The notes: generated by a model from the letters alone, not told the origin. DNA of 64,000 nucleotides from Terriglobia bacterium (GCA_020072785.1 JAIQGG010000009.1:1-64000), one strand, 5' to 3'. Shown: positions 32,448-41,749, counted from the first letter of the stretch. Translations and numbers: made by a program.

Positions 32448-32834
32448 TTGTTGCGTCAACGCGCTCTGGTTGTGGATGACTCACAGGCAACCCGGTCGAT
32501 GCTAGCCACGATGCTGGATGATCTCGGGTTCGACGTGGAAGAAGCATGCGACGGGGCCGAAGCGATTGCCGTGCTTCGGAAAGGGATCACGTTTGATGTC
32601 CTCCTGGTGGATTGGAACATGCCCAACGTCGATGGCGTGGAGCTTGTCCATGCGGTGCGCAACGATCCCTTCTACAACAAGCAGGTTCGCCTGGTCATGG
32701 TGACCTCCGTGGACGAGCCGAACCTCATGGAAAAGGCGCTGACCACCGGCGCGAACGAATACCTCATGAAGCCATTCACAAAAGAGATGCTGGCCGACAA
32801 ATTGACATTGATTGGAATCGCAAGGAACAACTGA
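32448..32834 (+). CDS. cheY: CheY-like response regulator
   Basis: A 128-residue single receiver with all key residues: acidic pair LVVDDSQATR, phospho-Asp in LLVDWNMPNVDG, switch Ser/Thr in VMVTSVDEP and Lys in LMKPFTKEM. The WNMP context is typical of CheY. The TTG at 32448 is 7 bases after GGGAGG and is preferred. The stop overlaps cheB (TGATG). In the absence of a flagellum its target is unknown. Confidence 0.88.
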   Translation: MLRQRALVVDDSQATRSMLATMLDDLGFDVEEACDGAEAIAVLRKGITFDVLLVDWNMPNVDGVELVHAVRNDPFYNKQVRLVMVTSVDEPNLMEKALTTGANEYLMKPFTKEMLADKLTLIGIARNN

Positions 32835-33904
32835 TGGCCAATATTCGCATCCTCATCGTGGACGACTCCAGCCCGATCCGGAGTTCGATCTCCTCGTTGC
32901 TGGGAGAGGAGCCCGATCTGCAAGTTGTCGGGATCGCACGCAATGGGCGCATTGGTGTGGAGAAAGTCATGCAGGTCAGAGCGGACATCGTCCTTCTCGA
33001 CATCGAAATGCCCGAAATGGACGGCATGACCGCGCTTAAGATTATTCGTAAGGACCATCCAGATCTTCCAATCATCATGTTCAGCGCGCTGACGAAAAGA
33101 GGCGCTTCGCAAACACTGGAAGCGTTGGCGCTGGGCGCTGATGATTACGTGGCCAAGCCGTCGATGGAAAAAAATCTGGACCAGGCCCTGGAGAATTGCA
33201 AAAGGGAACTGGTTCCGAAGATTCGGGCACTCTGCGGACGGGCCACGCCGGACAAGAGGGCTACCGTGCGCGTGCCGGCGCCGAATCCAGGCAAGGTGTC
33301 GGGCCGGACGGACATAGTTGTGTTGACCGCTTCCACGGGGGGACCGAGCGCGCTTGAGGAACTCCTCCCGAGGTTTCCTGCGAATTGCCCAGTTCCCTTT
33401 GTGATCGTGCAATCCATGTTGCCGCTTTTGATCAAGAGCTTTGTCGAGCGTTTGCAGAGCCAATGCAGGATGAATGTAATGGAAACCGGGGACGCCCGGC
33501 CTCTGATTCCCGGAATCTACATCGCAACGGGCGGGAAGCATACGGTCGTGGAGCGCGTCGCAGATCAGATTCAAATTCGGGCGACGGAAGGCGCGTCAGA
33601 AAACTCCTTCCTTCCGTCGGCGGACGTCCTGTTGCGGTCGGTGACGGGCGTGTATGGCGGCAACTGCACGGTCGGGATATTGACGGGCATGGGGGATAAC
33701 GGCCTGAAAGGTTGCGAACATGTGTACGGCTGTGGCGGGGAGATTCTCGTGCAGGATCAGGAAAGTTCCAAGGTCTGGGGTATGCCAGCGGCAGTCCTGG
33801 AGGCGGGACTCGCGCACGGCGTATTTCCGTTGAATGCATTTTACGAACAGATTCACAGAAGGATTCAGGCGAGTAAATCCATCCCGGTAATGGCGACACC
33901 GTGA
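32834..33904 (+). CDS. CheB-like protein with degenerate methylesterase site
   Basis: A 356-residue protein with an intact receiver domain (LIVDDSSPIRSS, phospho-Asp in VLLDIEMPEMDG) and a CheB methylesterase domain (about 155-350). The nucleophile Ser is kept in TASTGGPSA (about residue 166). The motif that should be QHM, holding the catalytic His, reads QSM (VIVQSMLPLL, about 192). The motif that should be GMGxDG, holding the catalytic Asp, reads GMGDNG (about 286). Two of three catalytic residues are therefore changed. It is likely inactive as an esterase and may act as a phosphate sink or regulator. It lies between cheY and cheR with overlaps on both sides. Confidence 0.88.
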   Translation: MANIRILIVDDSSPIRSSISSLLGEEPDLQVVGIARNGRIGVEKVMQVRADIVLLDIEMPEMDGMTALKIIRKDHPDLPIIMFSALTKRGASQTLEALALGADDYVAKPSMEKNLDQALENCKRELVPKIRALCGRATPDKRATVRVPAPNPGKVSGRTDIVVLTASTGGPSALEELLPRFPANCPVPFVIVQSMLPLLIKSFVERLQSQCRMNVMETGDARPLIPGIYIATGGKHTVVERVADQIQIRATEGASENSFLPSADVLLRSVTGVYGGNCTVGILTGMGDNGLKGCEHVYGCGGEILVQDQESSKVWGMPAAVLEAGLAHGVFPLNAFYEQIHRRIQASKSIPVMATP

Positions 33905-34776
33905 GCGGAACTTTAGGCATGTCGGTCCGGCGAGAGGACTTCGACTACATACGCGCGCTCCTCAAGGGGCACTCGGGCGTATTTCTCGAAGATGGCAAGG
34001 AGTACCTCTTGGAGGTGAGATTGTCTCCTCTGTATGTAGACATGAAAGTGGACTCGATCGCCGAATTGGTGACGGTATTGCGGCGCGATGCAAACGCCGC
34101 GATGCGCGAACGTGTCCTCAATACGCTGCTGACCAACGAGACCTATTTCTTCCGCGACATCCATCCGTTCGAGGTGTTGCGCACCGATGCTCTGCCGAGA
34201 CTATTTGCCGCTCGCACCGGAAAGAAGCAACTCCGCATCTGGTCTGCCGCGTGTTCCACGGGGCAGGAGCCGTACAGCATCGCGATGATCGTTCATGAGC
34301 TCATGCAGGGTTGCCCGGGATATGCCGTCGAAATCATCGCTACCGATATCGCCGAGGAAAACCTGGAGCGTGCGAGGTCGGGCCAGTACACCCAGGCGGA
34401 AGTCAACCGGGGCCTGCCGGCGGCCATGCTGATCAAGCATTTCACGAAAAAGGACGCAATCTGGGAGATCAACGAATCCATCCGGCGCATGGTCACTTTT
34501 CGCAAGCTCAACTTGTTTGAGTCCTGGCATGGCGTCGGCGCAATGGACCTGGTTCTTCTTCGCAACGTCTTGATCTATTTCGACCAGGGCGCAAAGAAAG
34601 AGATCATCCGGCGCATCCGGCGGACCGTGGCGGACGATGGCGCCGTATTCCTCGGTGCGTCAGAGACCGTCTTGGGACTTTCGGATGAGTTCCACATCAT
34701 GCATTCGGGCAAGGCTTCCCTGTATCGTCCCAAAGCCGCCGAGATGGTTGCGGTTCCCGGAGAGGTGAAGCGATGA
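33901..34776 (+). CDS. cheR: Chemotaxis protein methyltransferase CheR
   Basis: A 291-residue SAM-dependent glutamate methyltransferase for receptors. An N-terminal all-alpha domain contains LNTLLTNETYFFRD. The SAM site is IWSAACSTGQEPYSIAM, followed by IIATDIAEENLERARSGQYT and LVLLRNVLIYFD, all diagnostic of CheR. The GTG start overlaps the upstream stop (GTGA); ATG 33919 is an alternative. A working CheR beside a likely dead CheB makes the second CheB at 39524 the probable counter-enzyme. Confidence 0.93.
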   Translation: MSGTLGMSVRREDFDYIRALLKGHSGVFLEDGKEYLLEVRLSPLYVDMKVDSIAELVTVLRRDANAAMRERVLNTLLTNETYFFRDIHPFEVLRTDALPRLFAARTGKKQLRIWSAACSTGQEPYSIAMIVHELMQGCPGYAVEIIATDIAEENLERARSGQYTQAEVNRGLPAAMLIKHFTKKDAIWEINESIRRMVTFRKLNLFESWHGVGAMDLVLLRNVLIYFDQGAKKEIIRRIRRTVADDGAVFLGASETVLGLSDEFHIMHSGKASLYRPKAAEMVAVPGEVKR

Positions 34777-34920
34777 GAATTCGGGTTGCCGGTCAAAACG
34801 GGAGTCTATCTGCAGTGGGGGTACGCAGGAATACGGGGGGAGATATGGAATTCAACATGAACCGCGGGATCGGTCCGGTCCAGCGAAATGCCTGTGCCGG
34901 CCGCGGCGGGAGGATCTGAG

Positions 34921-35283
34921 ATGTTGCATCTGGCTTCAACACTGGTTCTGTTGCTGGTGGCTGCGGGACTGTGGATACGCAAGCGCAATCCGCAGTGGCA
35001 TCAGCGGCTGATGATCGCCGCATTCGGCAGCGATCTTCTGCTGGTTCTGTATATCGAATTCACGCGTCACGCAGTCGAGAAGGTTGTGTCGCGCGTCCGG
35101 CCGCTGGTCTGGTTTCACGCCGGGGTGTCGCTGGCCGTGCTGGTCTGCTACGTCCTTATGATTCTCTTGGGGCGTCCGATGCTTGCGGGCAGGTACGAAA
35201 CACGCGCGCTGCATCGCGTGCTCGGAATCACCTTCGTCGTGCTCAGAAGCCTGAATTACGCGACCAGTTATATGGTGGTCTGA
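34921..35283 (+). CDS. Small four-helix membrane protein, DUF420-like
   Basis: A 120-residue protein with four predicted transmembrane helices: MLHLASTLVLLLVAAGLW, LMIAAFGSDLLLVLYIE, VWFHAGVSLAVLVCYVLMIL and RVLGITFVVLRSLNYATS. His residues at or near helix ends (LHLAS, WHQRL, WFHAGV, ALHRVL) recall DUF420/cytochrome-assembly-type proteins and could bind haem. GGGAGG lies 7 bases before the ATG. It stands between cheR and the truncated haemoglobin gene, which suggests it is part of the gas-sensing unit. Family assignment is tentative. Confidence 0.65.
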   Translation: MLHLASTLVLLLVAAGLWIRKRNPQWHQRLMIAAFGSDLLLVLYIEFTRHAVEKVVSRVRPLVWFHAGVSLAVLVCYVLMILLGRPMLAGRYETRALHRVLGITFVVLRSLNYATSYMVV

Positions 35284-35316
35284 AGCCGTTCTGTTCCGGA
35301 GCCGTTGGGAAATCGC

Positions 35317-35718
35317 ATGGGAAACCAGGAGACAGGCGTTCACCGGACCGATTCGCTCTACGCCCAGATGGGTGGAAGAACGCGCATTACCGCCGCGGCA
35401 GAAAGGTTCTACGAGAAAATTATGGCAGACGGCGATCTCAAGACTTTTTTCGCGGGGACCAACACAACGTGGATGAAGATGCGGTTGAGCCGGTATCTGA
35501 CGCAGGTCCTGGGCGGGCCGGCGCAATACAGGGGTCTCTCGATGAAGGCGGCGCATGCCCATCTGCACATCGAGCGGCGCCACTTCCAGCAAGCCGAAAA
35601 ACTCCTTGCGGCGGCCCTGGATGAGGTAGGCGTGCCGCCCAACGTGGTGGCAAGTGTGATGCAGAAGGTTATGGAGCTCGAACCGGATGTTGTCACGGAG
35701 GCACAATGTGCCCGCTGA
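35317..35718 (+). CDS. Truncated haemoglobin, group I type
   Basis: A 133-residue 2/2 globin. The SLYAQMGGRTRITAAAERFY start, LADGD-like turn (MADGDLKTFF), LGGPAQYRGLSM and the proximal His in MKAAHAHLHIERRHF follow the trHb-N pattern. Tyr B10 is kept (RFYEKIM). At the distal E11 position, where trHb-N usually has Gln, alignment by eye gives Leu, so ligand binding may differ from the paired receptor. It is paralogous to the globin domain of the next gene, and the two probably arose by duplication. Likely ligands are O2, NO or CO. Confidence 0.88.
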   Translation: MGNQETGVHRTDSLYAQMGGRTRITAAAERFYEKIMADGDLKTFFAGTNTTWMKMRLSRYLTQVLGGPAQYRGLSMKAAHAHLHIERRHFQQAEKLLAAALDEVGVPPNVVASVMQKVMELEPDVVTEAQCAR

Positions 35719-35899
35719 CGCTTCTCTGTCACAACGATTTTGTGGGTGGACCAGATGTGTAGCGGGGGGGACAAAACACGGGTCTTGAAGTGAACGATCG
35801 GGATTGCGTTCATCTGTTTCAAGGGTCTGAAGAGAGGCACCAGCCAGCTGGTGAATAGAAATCGCTCCGCCACGGAGCAAAAAAAGAAAAGGAGTCGTC

Positions 35900-37894
35900 A
35901 TGGGAGTCAAATTGCCGTCCGTTCGCCGCTCCGATTCGCTCTACGCTCAACTGGGCGGAAAGGCGAGTATCGAAGCGGCCGTCGAAAAGTTCTACGAGAA
36001 GGTCCTGGCAGATCGCGAGCTCAAGCCGTTTTTCGCCAAGACCAATATGACCTGGCTCAAGCTGCGCCAGACGCAGTTCATGAGCCAGGCCCTTGGGGGG
36101 CCCGCGGATTACAAGGGCCGCTCGATGAAGTCGGCGCACGCGAAGCTGCTTATTGAGCCGCGGCACTTCGAGCGCGTGGGCACGCACCTTGCGGTGACGC
36201 TCACCGAACTGGGTGTGCCGCCCGAGCTGGTGGATACGGTGATGGAGAAAATCGGCGGTCTTGAGGGGGACATCGTGACTGTGCGCAAGAATGATTCCGG
36301 AGATACAGAGCAGGGCCTGACCATGGCCCAAGTACGTGCGATGCTGGAAAATTCGCCCATCAACATCATGCTGGCGGATTTGGACATGAACATCATTTAT
36401 GTGAATCCAGCGTCCGAAAAGCTGCTGGGAACTCTCGAAAAATTCCTGCCGGTGACTGCAGATAAAGTCGTGGGGTCGAGTATCGACATCTTCCACAAGA
36501 ATGCGGCGTACCAGCGCAAGATTTTGAGCAATCCGAGAAACCTGCCGCACCGGTCGAACATTCAGATCGGCGACCAGACCGCCGATTTGCTGGCCACGGC
36601 GATCTACGACGAGAAGAACAACTACATTGGCCCGATGGTCACGTGGTCATTGATCACCGACCGTTTGAAGACCGAGACGGAAATGTCGCGCGTCATGTCC
36701 ATGATGGAAAACGCGCCCATCAACATCATGTCCGCCGACCTGGATCTGAAGCTCCAGTACCTCAATCCAGCCGCCAAGAACCTGATGAGGAAGATCGAGC
36801 AGTATCTCCCCGTCCGGGCCGATCAAATGATCGGCACGGCCATCGACATCTTCCACAAGAATCCTGAGCAGCAGCGCAAGTTCCTGTCCAATGACCGGAA
36901 CCTGCCCTTCAGCGCTCAGATCGAGATCGGCCCTGAATCGTTCGATCTGAAAGTCAGCGCCATCTACGATCAGAACAAGAAATATCTGGGTCCCATGGTC
37001 ACCTGGGAACAAATCACCGAAAAGCTGGCCGCCGAGCGCACCATCAAAGAGGCCCAGGAGCGCGAGCGGAAGCAGGTGGAAGAGCTGAAAACAACCATGG
37101 CGACGGTGGCGCAGAACGCTTCCGGCCTGGCCACGGCGTCGGAGGAGCTCACCGCTGTCAGCCAGCAGATGAGCACAAACGCGGAAGAGACGGCATCGCA
37201 GGCCAACGTGGTCTCGGCGGCTTCCGAGCAGGTGAACCGCAGCCTCCAGACGGTGGCCACCGGCACGGAGGAGATGAGCTCCAGCATCAAGGAGATCGCC
37301 AAGAACGCGGCGGACGCGGCCAAGGTTGCCAGCGAAGCGGTGAAGGTTGCGCAGTCGACCAACACGACCGTTGCCAAGCTGGGTGAATCGAGCGCCGAAA
37401 TCAGCCAGGTAATCAAGCTCATTACTTCCATCGCGCAGCAGACCAACCTGCTGGCGCTTAACGCCACCATCGAAGCCGCCCGCGCGGGCGAAGCCGGCAA
37501 AGGCTTCGCGGTCGTCGCCAACGAAGTGAAGGAACTGGCGAAGGAAACCGCGAAGGCCACCGAGGACATCAGCCGGAAGATCGAGGCGATCCAGAGCGAT
37601 ACCAAGGGTGCCGTTGAAGCGATCGGTGCGATCGGCGCGATCATCACCCAGGTGAACGACTTCTCCAACACCATTGCGACGGCCGTCGAAGAACAGAACG
37701 CCACGACGACTGAGATGACCCGCAACGTGAACGAAGCGGCTAAGGGCGCAGGCGAGATCGCGAAGAATATCGCCGGCGTGGCCGAAGCCGCCAAGAGCAC
37801 GTCCCGCGGGGCGGGGGATTCACAAAAGGCGGCGCAATCTCTGGCAAGTATGTCTGCCGAGTTGCGCGGTCTCGTGGGCCGGTACAAGTTCTGA
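35900..37894 (+). CDS. Chemoreceptor: truncated haemoglobin + 2 PAS + MCP signalling domain
   Basis: A 664-residue soluble receptor without membrane helices. Residues about 1-130 are a group-I truncated haemoglobin ([20 protein letters not shown]; Tyr B10; Gln at E11 in KLRQTQFM; proximal His in [15 protein letters not shown]). Two near-identical PAS domains follow (about 140-255 and 260-380; [20 protein letters not shown] and [20 protein letters not shown]). The rest is an MCP coiled coil whose hairpin tip contains [20 protein letters not shown] and [19 protein letters not shown]. There is no C-terminal NWETF-like tether. Known globin-coupled receptors such as HemAT use a 3/3 sensor globin, so a 2/2 globin here is unusual. 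It is the only receptor in the island. Confidence 0.93.
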   Translation: MGVKLPSVRRSDSLYAQLGGKASIEAAVEKFYEKVLADRELKPFFAKTNMTWLKLRQTQFMSQALGGPADYKGRSMKSAHAKLLIEPRHFERVGTHLAVTLTELGVPPELVDTVMEKIGGLEGDIVTVRKNDSGDTEQGLTMAQVRAMLENSPINIMLADLDMNIIYVNPASEKLLGTLEKFLPVTADKVVGSSIDIFHKNAAYQRKILSNPRNLPHRSNIQIGDQTADLLATAIYDEKNNYIGPMVTWSLITDRLKTETEMSRVMSMMENAPINIMSADLDLKLQYLNPAAKNLMRKIEQYLPVRADQMIGTAIDIFHKNPEQQRKFLSNDRNLPFSAQIEIGPESFDLKVSAIYDQNKKYLGPMVTWEQITEKLAAERTIKEAQERERKQVEELKTTMATVAQNASGLATASEELTAVSQQMSTNAEETASQANVVSAASEQVNRSLQTVATGTEEMSSSIKEIAKNAADAAKVASEAVKVAQSTNTTVAKLGESSAEISQVIKLITSIAQQTNLLALNATIEAARAGEAGKGFAVVANEVKELAKETAKATEDISRKIEAIQSDTKGAVEAIGAIGAIITQVNDFSNTIATAVEEQNATTTEMTRNVNEAAKGAGEIAKNIAGVAEAAKSTSRGAGDSQKAAQSLASMSAELRGLVGRYKF

Positions 37895-37987
37895 ACCGGC
37901 CGCGGAACCCGGACGAGCGAAAGCGCATGTGTGGGACTCTCAGATCGCTGAACGCAGCGGCCGTACGACTGCGTCGGGGGTGTATCC

Positions 37988-39520
37988 ATGCAGCGTAAAC
38001 TGAAGCGCGCTGCCGAGCTGGGAGGCCTTGCCCGCACGATGGCAAGCCTCCAGCGCGGCAGCAGCGCTTCGGCCAGACAATCCCAAACGTCGGTCGTGCA
38101 ACGGCTCGCACAGTTGCACGGATTGCCCCAAAAGATCGGGCAAATCCTTTCTCTCGGAGAACTGGGCGGGGAAGAGCGGCTTTTCAGCTCGCTCACGGAA
38201 ACCGCCCCGGCGCTCTCCTCCCGGGAGGCCTTCGAGGAAATCGAAAAAGCGCTCGGGCGCCCACTCGGCGAATGTTTTGCGCATATCGAGGCGCAAGGCG
38301 TGGGCGCTTCGCTTGCACAAGTACACAAAGCGATTTTGCCTGACGGCCGCGCGGTGGCCGTCAAAATCCAATACCCCGGCATAGCCGACGCGCTGGACTT
38401 GGACCTGCGGGCGTTAGGCTGGCTCACGGCCCCCGTGGGCGGCCTGAACCGTGGCTTTGACCTGAGCGGTTATCGTCGCGAGATCGGTTCGATGTTTCGC
38501 GAGGAGCTGAACTACCGGCACGAAGCCGAGATGCTGGGTTCTTTCCGCGAGGTGGCGCGCCGCTCTCCGCGGGTGGAAATTCCCGAAGTGGTCGAGGAGT
38601 TCAGCAATGAACGCGTGCTGACGATGGCTTGGCTCGATGGCGAGCCTTTTGCTTCTACGCACGCTTGGCCCCTGGCAGCGCGAACGGAGGCGGCTTCGGT
38701 TCTTCTCCGCTTCTTTCTAGCGAGCTGCTTTTCCTGGGGACTTCTCCACGCCGATCCGCACGCCGGCAACTATCGCTTCCGATTAATTCAAGGTCGACCG
38801 GTGATCGGCTTGCTCGATTTTGGCTGCGTGAAGGCCCTGGACGCACGGGCCACCGGTGCGCTCTCCGCGCTCATCGAAGACACCGCCACCGGCGTATTCG
38901 ATCCGATCCGCGCGCGTTCTCACTTTGAAGCGATGGGGTTCCAGGCGCTCCTTCTGGCGCCCATGCAGCATCTGCTTCCCGGTCTGAGCGAGATTCTGTT
39001 CGAACCGTTCTCCAGGGAGCAGCCTTTTGATCTGAATGCCTGGCGGCTGGGCGAGCGGGTGGAAGCACATCTCGGCGAATTCCGGTGGAATTTCCGAATG
39101 GCCGGGCCGCCGCAGTTAATTTTCTTCATGCGTGCCTATCAGGGGCTCATCCAGTATCTGAAGGCTCTGGACGCACCGGTGAACTGGCAAGAGGAGTATC
39201 GCCGGCTGGCCGCTCCAGCGTTACTGCCGGAGCCGGGAGCGAAGGCTGCGGCTCAATCTGCATGGCCTGTCCGAGCGAAATCGAGCTCCTTGAAGATTCG
39301 AGTAGCGCAAAGCGGCCGCACGAAGGCCGAAGTCACCTTTCTCGCCACCGTAGCGGAGAACCTGCCCGAGCTGATGCCTCTGGGCCTGGAAGAGAAGCTC
39401 GCAAACCACGGCATTGATGTGGCTCAAATCGCGCAGAAAGCCGTCGCCGGAGGATTTGCGCCCGGTGATCTGTTCCATTTTGAAGAAGGGGCGAAGAGCT
39501 ACCGTGTCTGGCTCGAATAA
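37988..39520 (+). CDS. ABC1/UbiB-family atypical kinase
   Basis: A 510-residue ADCK/UbiB-type kinase-like protein. It has the N-terminal KxGQ motif (LPQKIGQILSLGE, about residue 48), a Gly/Ala nucleotide loop (QGVGASLAQVHKA), the lysine VAVKIQYPG, catalytic HADPHAGN (about 256) and DFG in LLDFGCVK. About 80 C-terminal residues after 425 are outside the usual family and unrecognised. No membrane anchor is seen. UbiB proteins support quinone synthesis, but here the gene lies 3 bases before cheB in a chemosensory island, so a signalling or haem/quinone-linked role is inferred. Confidence 0.87.
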   Translation: MQRKLKRAAELGGLARTMASLQRGSSASARQSQTSVVQRLAQLHGLPQKIGQILSLGELGGEERLFSSLTETAPALSSREAFEEIEKALGRPLGECFAHIEAQGVGASLAQVHKAILPDGRAVAVKIQYPGIADALDLDLRALGWLTAPVGGLNRGFDLSGYRREIGSMFREELNYRHEAEMLGSFREVARRSPRVEIPEVVEEFSNERVLTMAWLDGEPFASTHAWPLAARTEAASVLLRFFLASCFSWGLLHADPHAGNYRFRLIQGRPVIGLLDFGCVKALDARATGALSALIEDTATGVFDPIRARSHFEAMGFQALLLAPMQHLLPGLSEILFEPFSREQPFDLNAWRLGERVEAHLGEFRWNFRMAGPPQLIFFMRAYQGLIQYLKALDAPVNWQEEYRRLAAPALLPEPGAKAAAQSAWPVRAKSSSLKIRVAQSGRTKAEVTFLATVAENLPELMPLGLEEKLANHGIDVAQIAQKAVAGGFAPGDLFHFEEGAKSYRVWLE

Positions 39521-39523
39521 CGC

Positions 39524-40645
39524 ATGCCATCCATTCGCGTTCTCATCGTTGATGATTCCGTCGTCGTCCGCAAGGTAGTTTCTGAAGCCATCTCCAGCGA
39601 TCCCGCGATCCAAGTTGCCGGGACCGCTGCGGACGGCAAGATCGCTCTCGCGAAGATTCCGCTCCTCAACCCCGATATCATCACGCTCGATGTGGAGATG
39701 CCCGGCATAAACGGCATCGAAACGCTGAAAGAGATCCGAAGACTGTATCCGAAGCTCCCCGTCATCATGTTCAGCACGATGACCGAGCGCGGGGCTGCAA
39801 TCACACTCGATGCGCTGTCTCTGGGGGCTTCCGATTATGTGACCAAGCCCAGCAAGAGCGGCGATCCCGATGTGGCCGCGGAACGCGTCCGCACCGAGAT
39901 GGTTCCCAAGATCAAGGCGCTCTGTGCGCAGCGGCCCATCGAGCCGCCGTCTGCTCTGTTGGCGGCTCCCGCCACCGACGTGGCAGTTCCGCAATTGATC
40001 ATTCCTGCCGTGCCCAGGCAGGCTTCGTCGCGCATCGACATCCTCGCCATCGGAGCTTCCACCGGCGGCCCCAATGCGTTGGCCAAGATGTTGCCTCTGT
40101 TTCCCGCGAATTTTCCGATCCCCATCGTCATTGTGCAACACATGCCGCCGCTCTTCACGCGGCTGCTTTCCGACCGGCTCAACGATCAAACGAAGATCAC
40201 CATTCGCGAAGGGGTGCCGGGCAGCATTTTGGAACCCGGGCACGTCTGGATTGCCCCCGGGGATTTTCACATGGCCGTCGAGCGCTTTGGCGCAAATGTG
40301 CGGCTGGCGATGAACCAGAGATCGCACGAGAATTCCTGCCGTCCCTCGGTCGATGTGCTATTCCGTTCGGTGGCAAAAGTCTACGGCAGCAACGTCCTGG
40401 CCCTGGTTCTAACGGGTATGGGGGCGGACGGCGTGCGTGGTTCGCAACACATCCGCGAACAGGGCGGCCTGGTCTACGTTCAGGATGAGGCCAGCTCGGT
40501 GGTTTGGGGCATGCCAGGGCTGGTGGCGCAAGCCGGCCTCGCAGACGACATCATTCCCCTCGACATCATGGCCTATGAGATCGTGCGCCGCGTCAAAAAC
40601 AGCCGCTCGTTACCCGGGCGCAAGGTGGCAGGAATTGCCCAGTAG
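39524..40645 (+). CDS. cheB: Protein-glutamate methylesterase CheB
   Basis: A 373-residue CheB. The receiver domain (LIVDDSVVVRKV, phospho-Asp in ITLDVEMPGING) is joined by an Ala/Pro linker to a complete esterase domain with all three catalytic residues: Ser in GASTGGPNA, His in VQHMPPLFTR and Asp in TGMGADGVRG. It removes methyl groups added by CheR. It resembles the degenerate copy at 32834 and is the functional partner by inference. Confidence 0.93.
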   Translation: MPSIRVLIVDDSVVVRKVVSEAISSDPAIQVAGTAADGKIALAKIPLLNPDIITLDVEMPGINGIETLKEIRRLYPKLPVIMFSTMTERGAAITLDALSLGASDYVTKPSKSGDPDVAAERVRTEMVPKIKALCAQRPIEPPSALLAAPATDVAVPQLIIPAVPRQASSRIDILAIGASTGGPNALAKMLPLFPANFPIPIVIVQHMPPLFTRLLSDRLNDQTKITIREGVPGSILEPGHVWIAPGDFHMAVERFGANVRLAMNQRSHENSCRPSVDVLFRSVAKVYGSNVLALVLTGMGADGVRGSQHIREQGGLVYVQDEASSVVWGMPGLVAQAGLADDIIPLDIMAYEIVRRVKNSRSLPGRKVAGIAQ

Positions 40646-40897
40646 ATGAGACCCTTGATCCAAGACTTTGTTGAAGGACTGCTTACACTCATCATTCCGA
40701 GAAGCGAAGTGATGAGAAACCTCTCTCTTGTTTAGTCTTTTGTGCGGAGAGATTCCCATAAAATAGGGCCATGCAAGAACGCGGTGGCTTATCGGACAGT
40801 TCGACTCGCGGATTCCGAGGGCAGGGAAGCGTTGCGGACGCTCCAAAAGTTCCCCGGGGATGACGGGGGTCGAGAACAAGACCTAGCTCTGGCCTGA
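40646..40897. other. Intergenic region with a REP-like phrase
   Basis: About 250 bases after the chemosensory genes. The phrase CATTCCGAGAAGCGAAGTGA at about 40693 resembles the repeat between boxC and boxB. No gene or clear terminator seen; the flanking genes converge here. Confidence 0.4.
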
Positions 40898-41707
40898 TCA
40901 AGGATGAGTATCTGAAGCGCTTTGCTGCAGAGATAGCTCACTTCTGATGTGACCCCACAGCTTTATTCTCGCCTCAATCGAGGTCACAGCCGCCCGTTCG
41001 GCTTCCTGCCACTTAACCGTCGCATCTTCACATAACGAGGCGAGCATCTTCCTCGCCAGTGGCGCGTGATGATCCCCGTCGACTTCAATGTGTCTCTCGA
41101 GATACTGACGGAAGAAGTGGTACTCATCGGAGTAGAAAAGATTCAGCCGTTTCATGATCTGGGAAAACATCTGCGGGATAATGTCTTCACGGCCAAATAA
41201 GAAGGAGGCGGCAACCTCATGGGGTTTCCCGCGAGCCAGATCGAATGTGGTCCGAACAAAGTTAAGGGCCCCGTTTTCCGCGGAAAGACCTTTCAATGCG
41301 GCATCAAAAGCAGTTGCTCCTCGAACTTGGTCAATGAAATTCAGCACCGGTTTCGTGTCGGCGCCAATTTCCTCCATGGCACGCAAATAGAGCTCAAAAT
41401 GACTCAGGTACAGGCCTTCCCCAACTTCGTCAGATTCTTCACACAATACGATTTCATTAATAAATCGAGCAAGCTGTGGGTCCTTTGCTGGCAGCCAGGG
41501 TACGTCTATACAGGTCAGTTGTCGTTGCAGGGTTTTCAGCAGGGACATGAAATCCAAGACAGCAAAAACATGGGATTTCATGAAAGTCTGGATGGTCTGC
41601 AAATCCTTCAACTCTTCGTAAATGGGATGTGCTAAGAGGGCTTCTCGCTGCTTCGAGATCCGCGCTTCAAATGCCTCGAGATGTCCATTGCTGGAGAGTG
41701 TCTTCAT
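40898..41707 (-). CDS. DUF3050 protein (haem-oxygenase-like fold)
   Basis: A 269-residue all-alpha protein. The start region EARISKQREALLAHPIYEEL and HVFAVLDFMSLLKTLQRQLT fit DUF3050. Carboxylate/His segments EESDEVGEGLYLSHFELYL and HIEVDGDHHAPLARKML look like the ligands of haem-oxygenase-like di-iron proteins. Activity unknown. The ATG at 41707 is chosen; the longer frame adds 14 unlikely residues. It is the only intact minus-strand gene in the island. Confidence 0.75.
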   Translation of the reverse strand: MKTLSSNGHLEAFEARISKQREALLAHPIYEELKDLQTIQTFMKSHVFAVLDFMSLLKTLQRQLTCIDVPWLPAKDPQLARFINEIVLCEESDEVGEGLYLSHFELYLRAMEEIGADTKPVLNFIDQVRGATAFDAALKGLSAENGALNFVRTTFDLARGKPHEVAASFLFGREDIIPQMFSQIMKRLNLFYSDEYHFFRQYLERHIEVDGDHHAPLARKMLASLCEDATVKWQEAERAAVTSIEARIKLWGHIRSELSLQQSASDTHP

Positions 41708-41749
41708 CTGTTCTATGCCTCGGCAACCAGCCTGCATGCGTAAAGCCAC

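Noticed and set aside
34773-34920. Possible small gene starting ATGA at the cheR stop
   Set aside because: The frame did not hold up when followed codon by codon, and no domain is visible.
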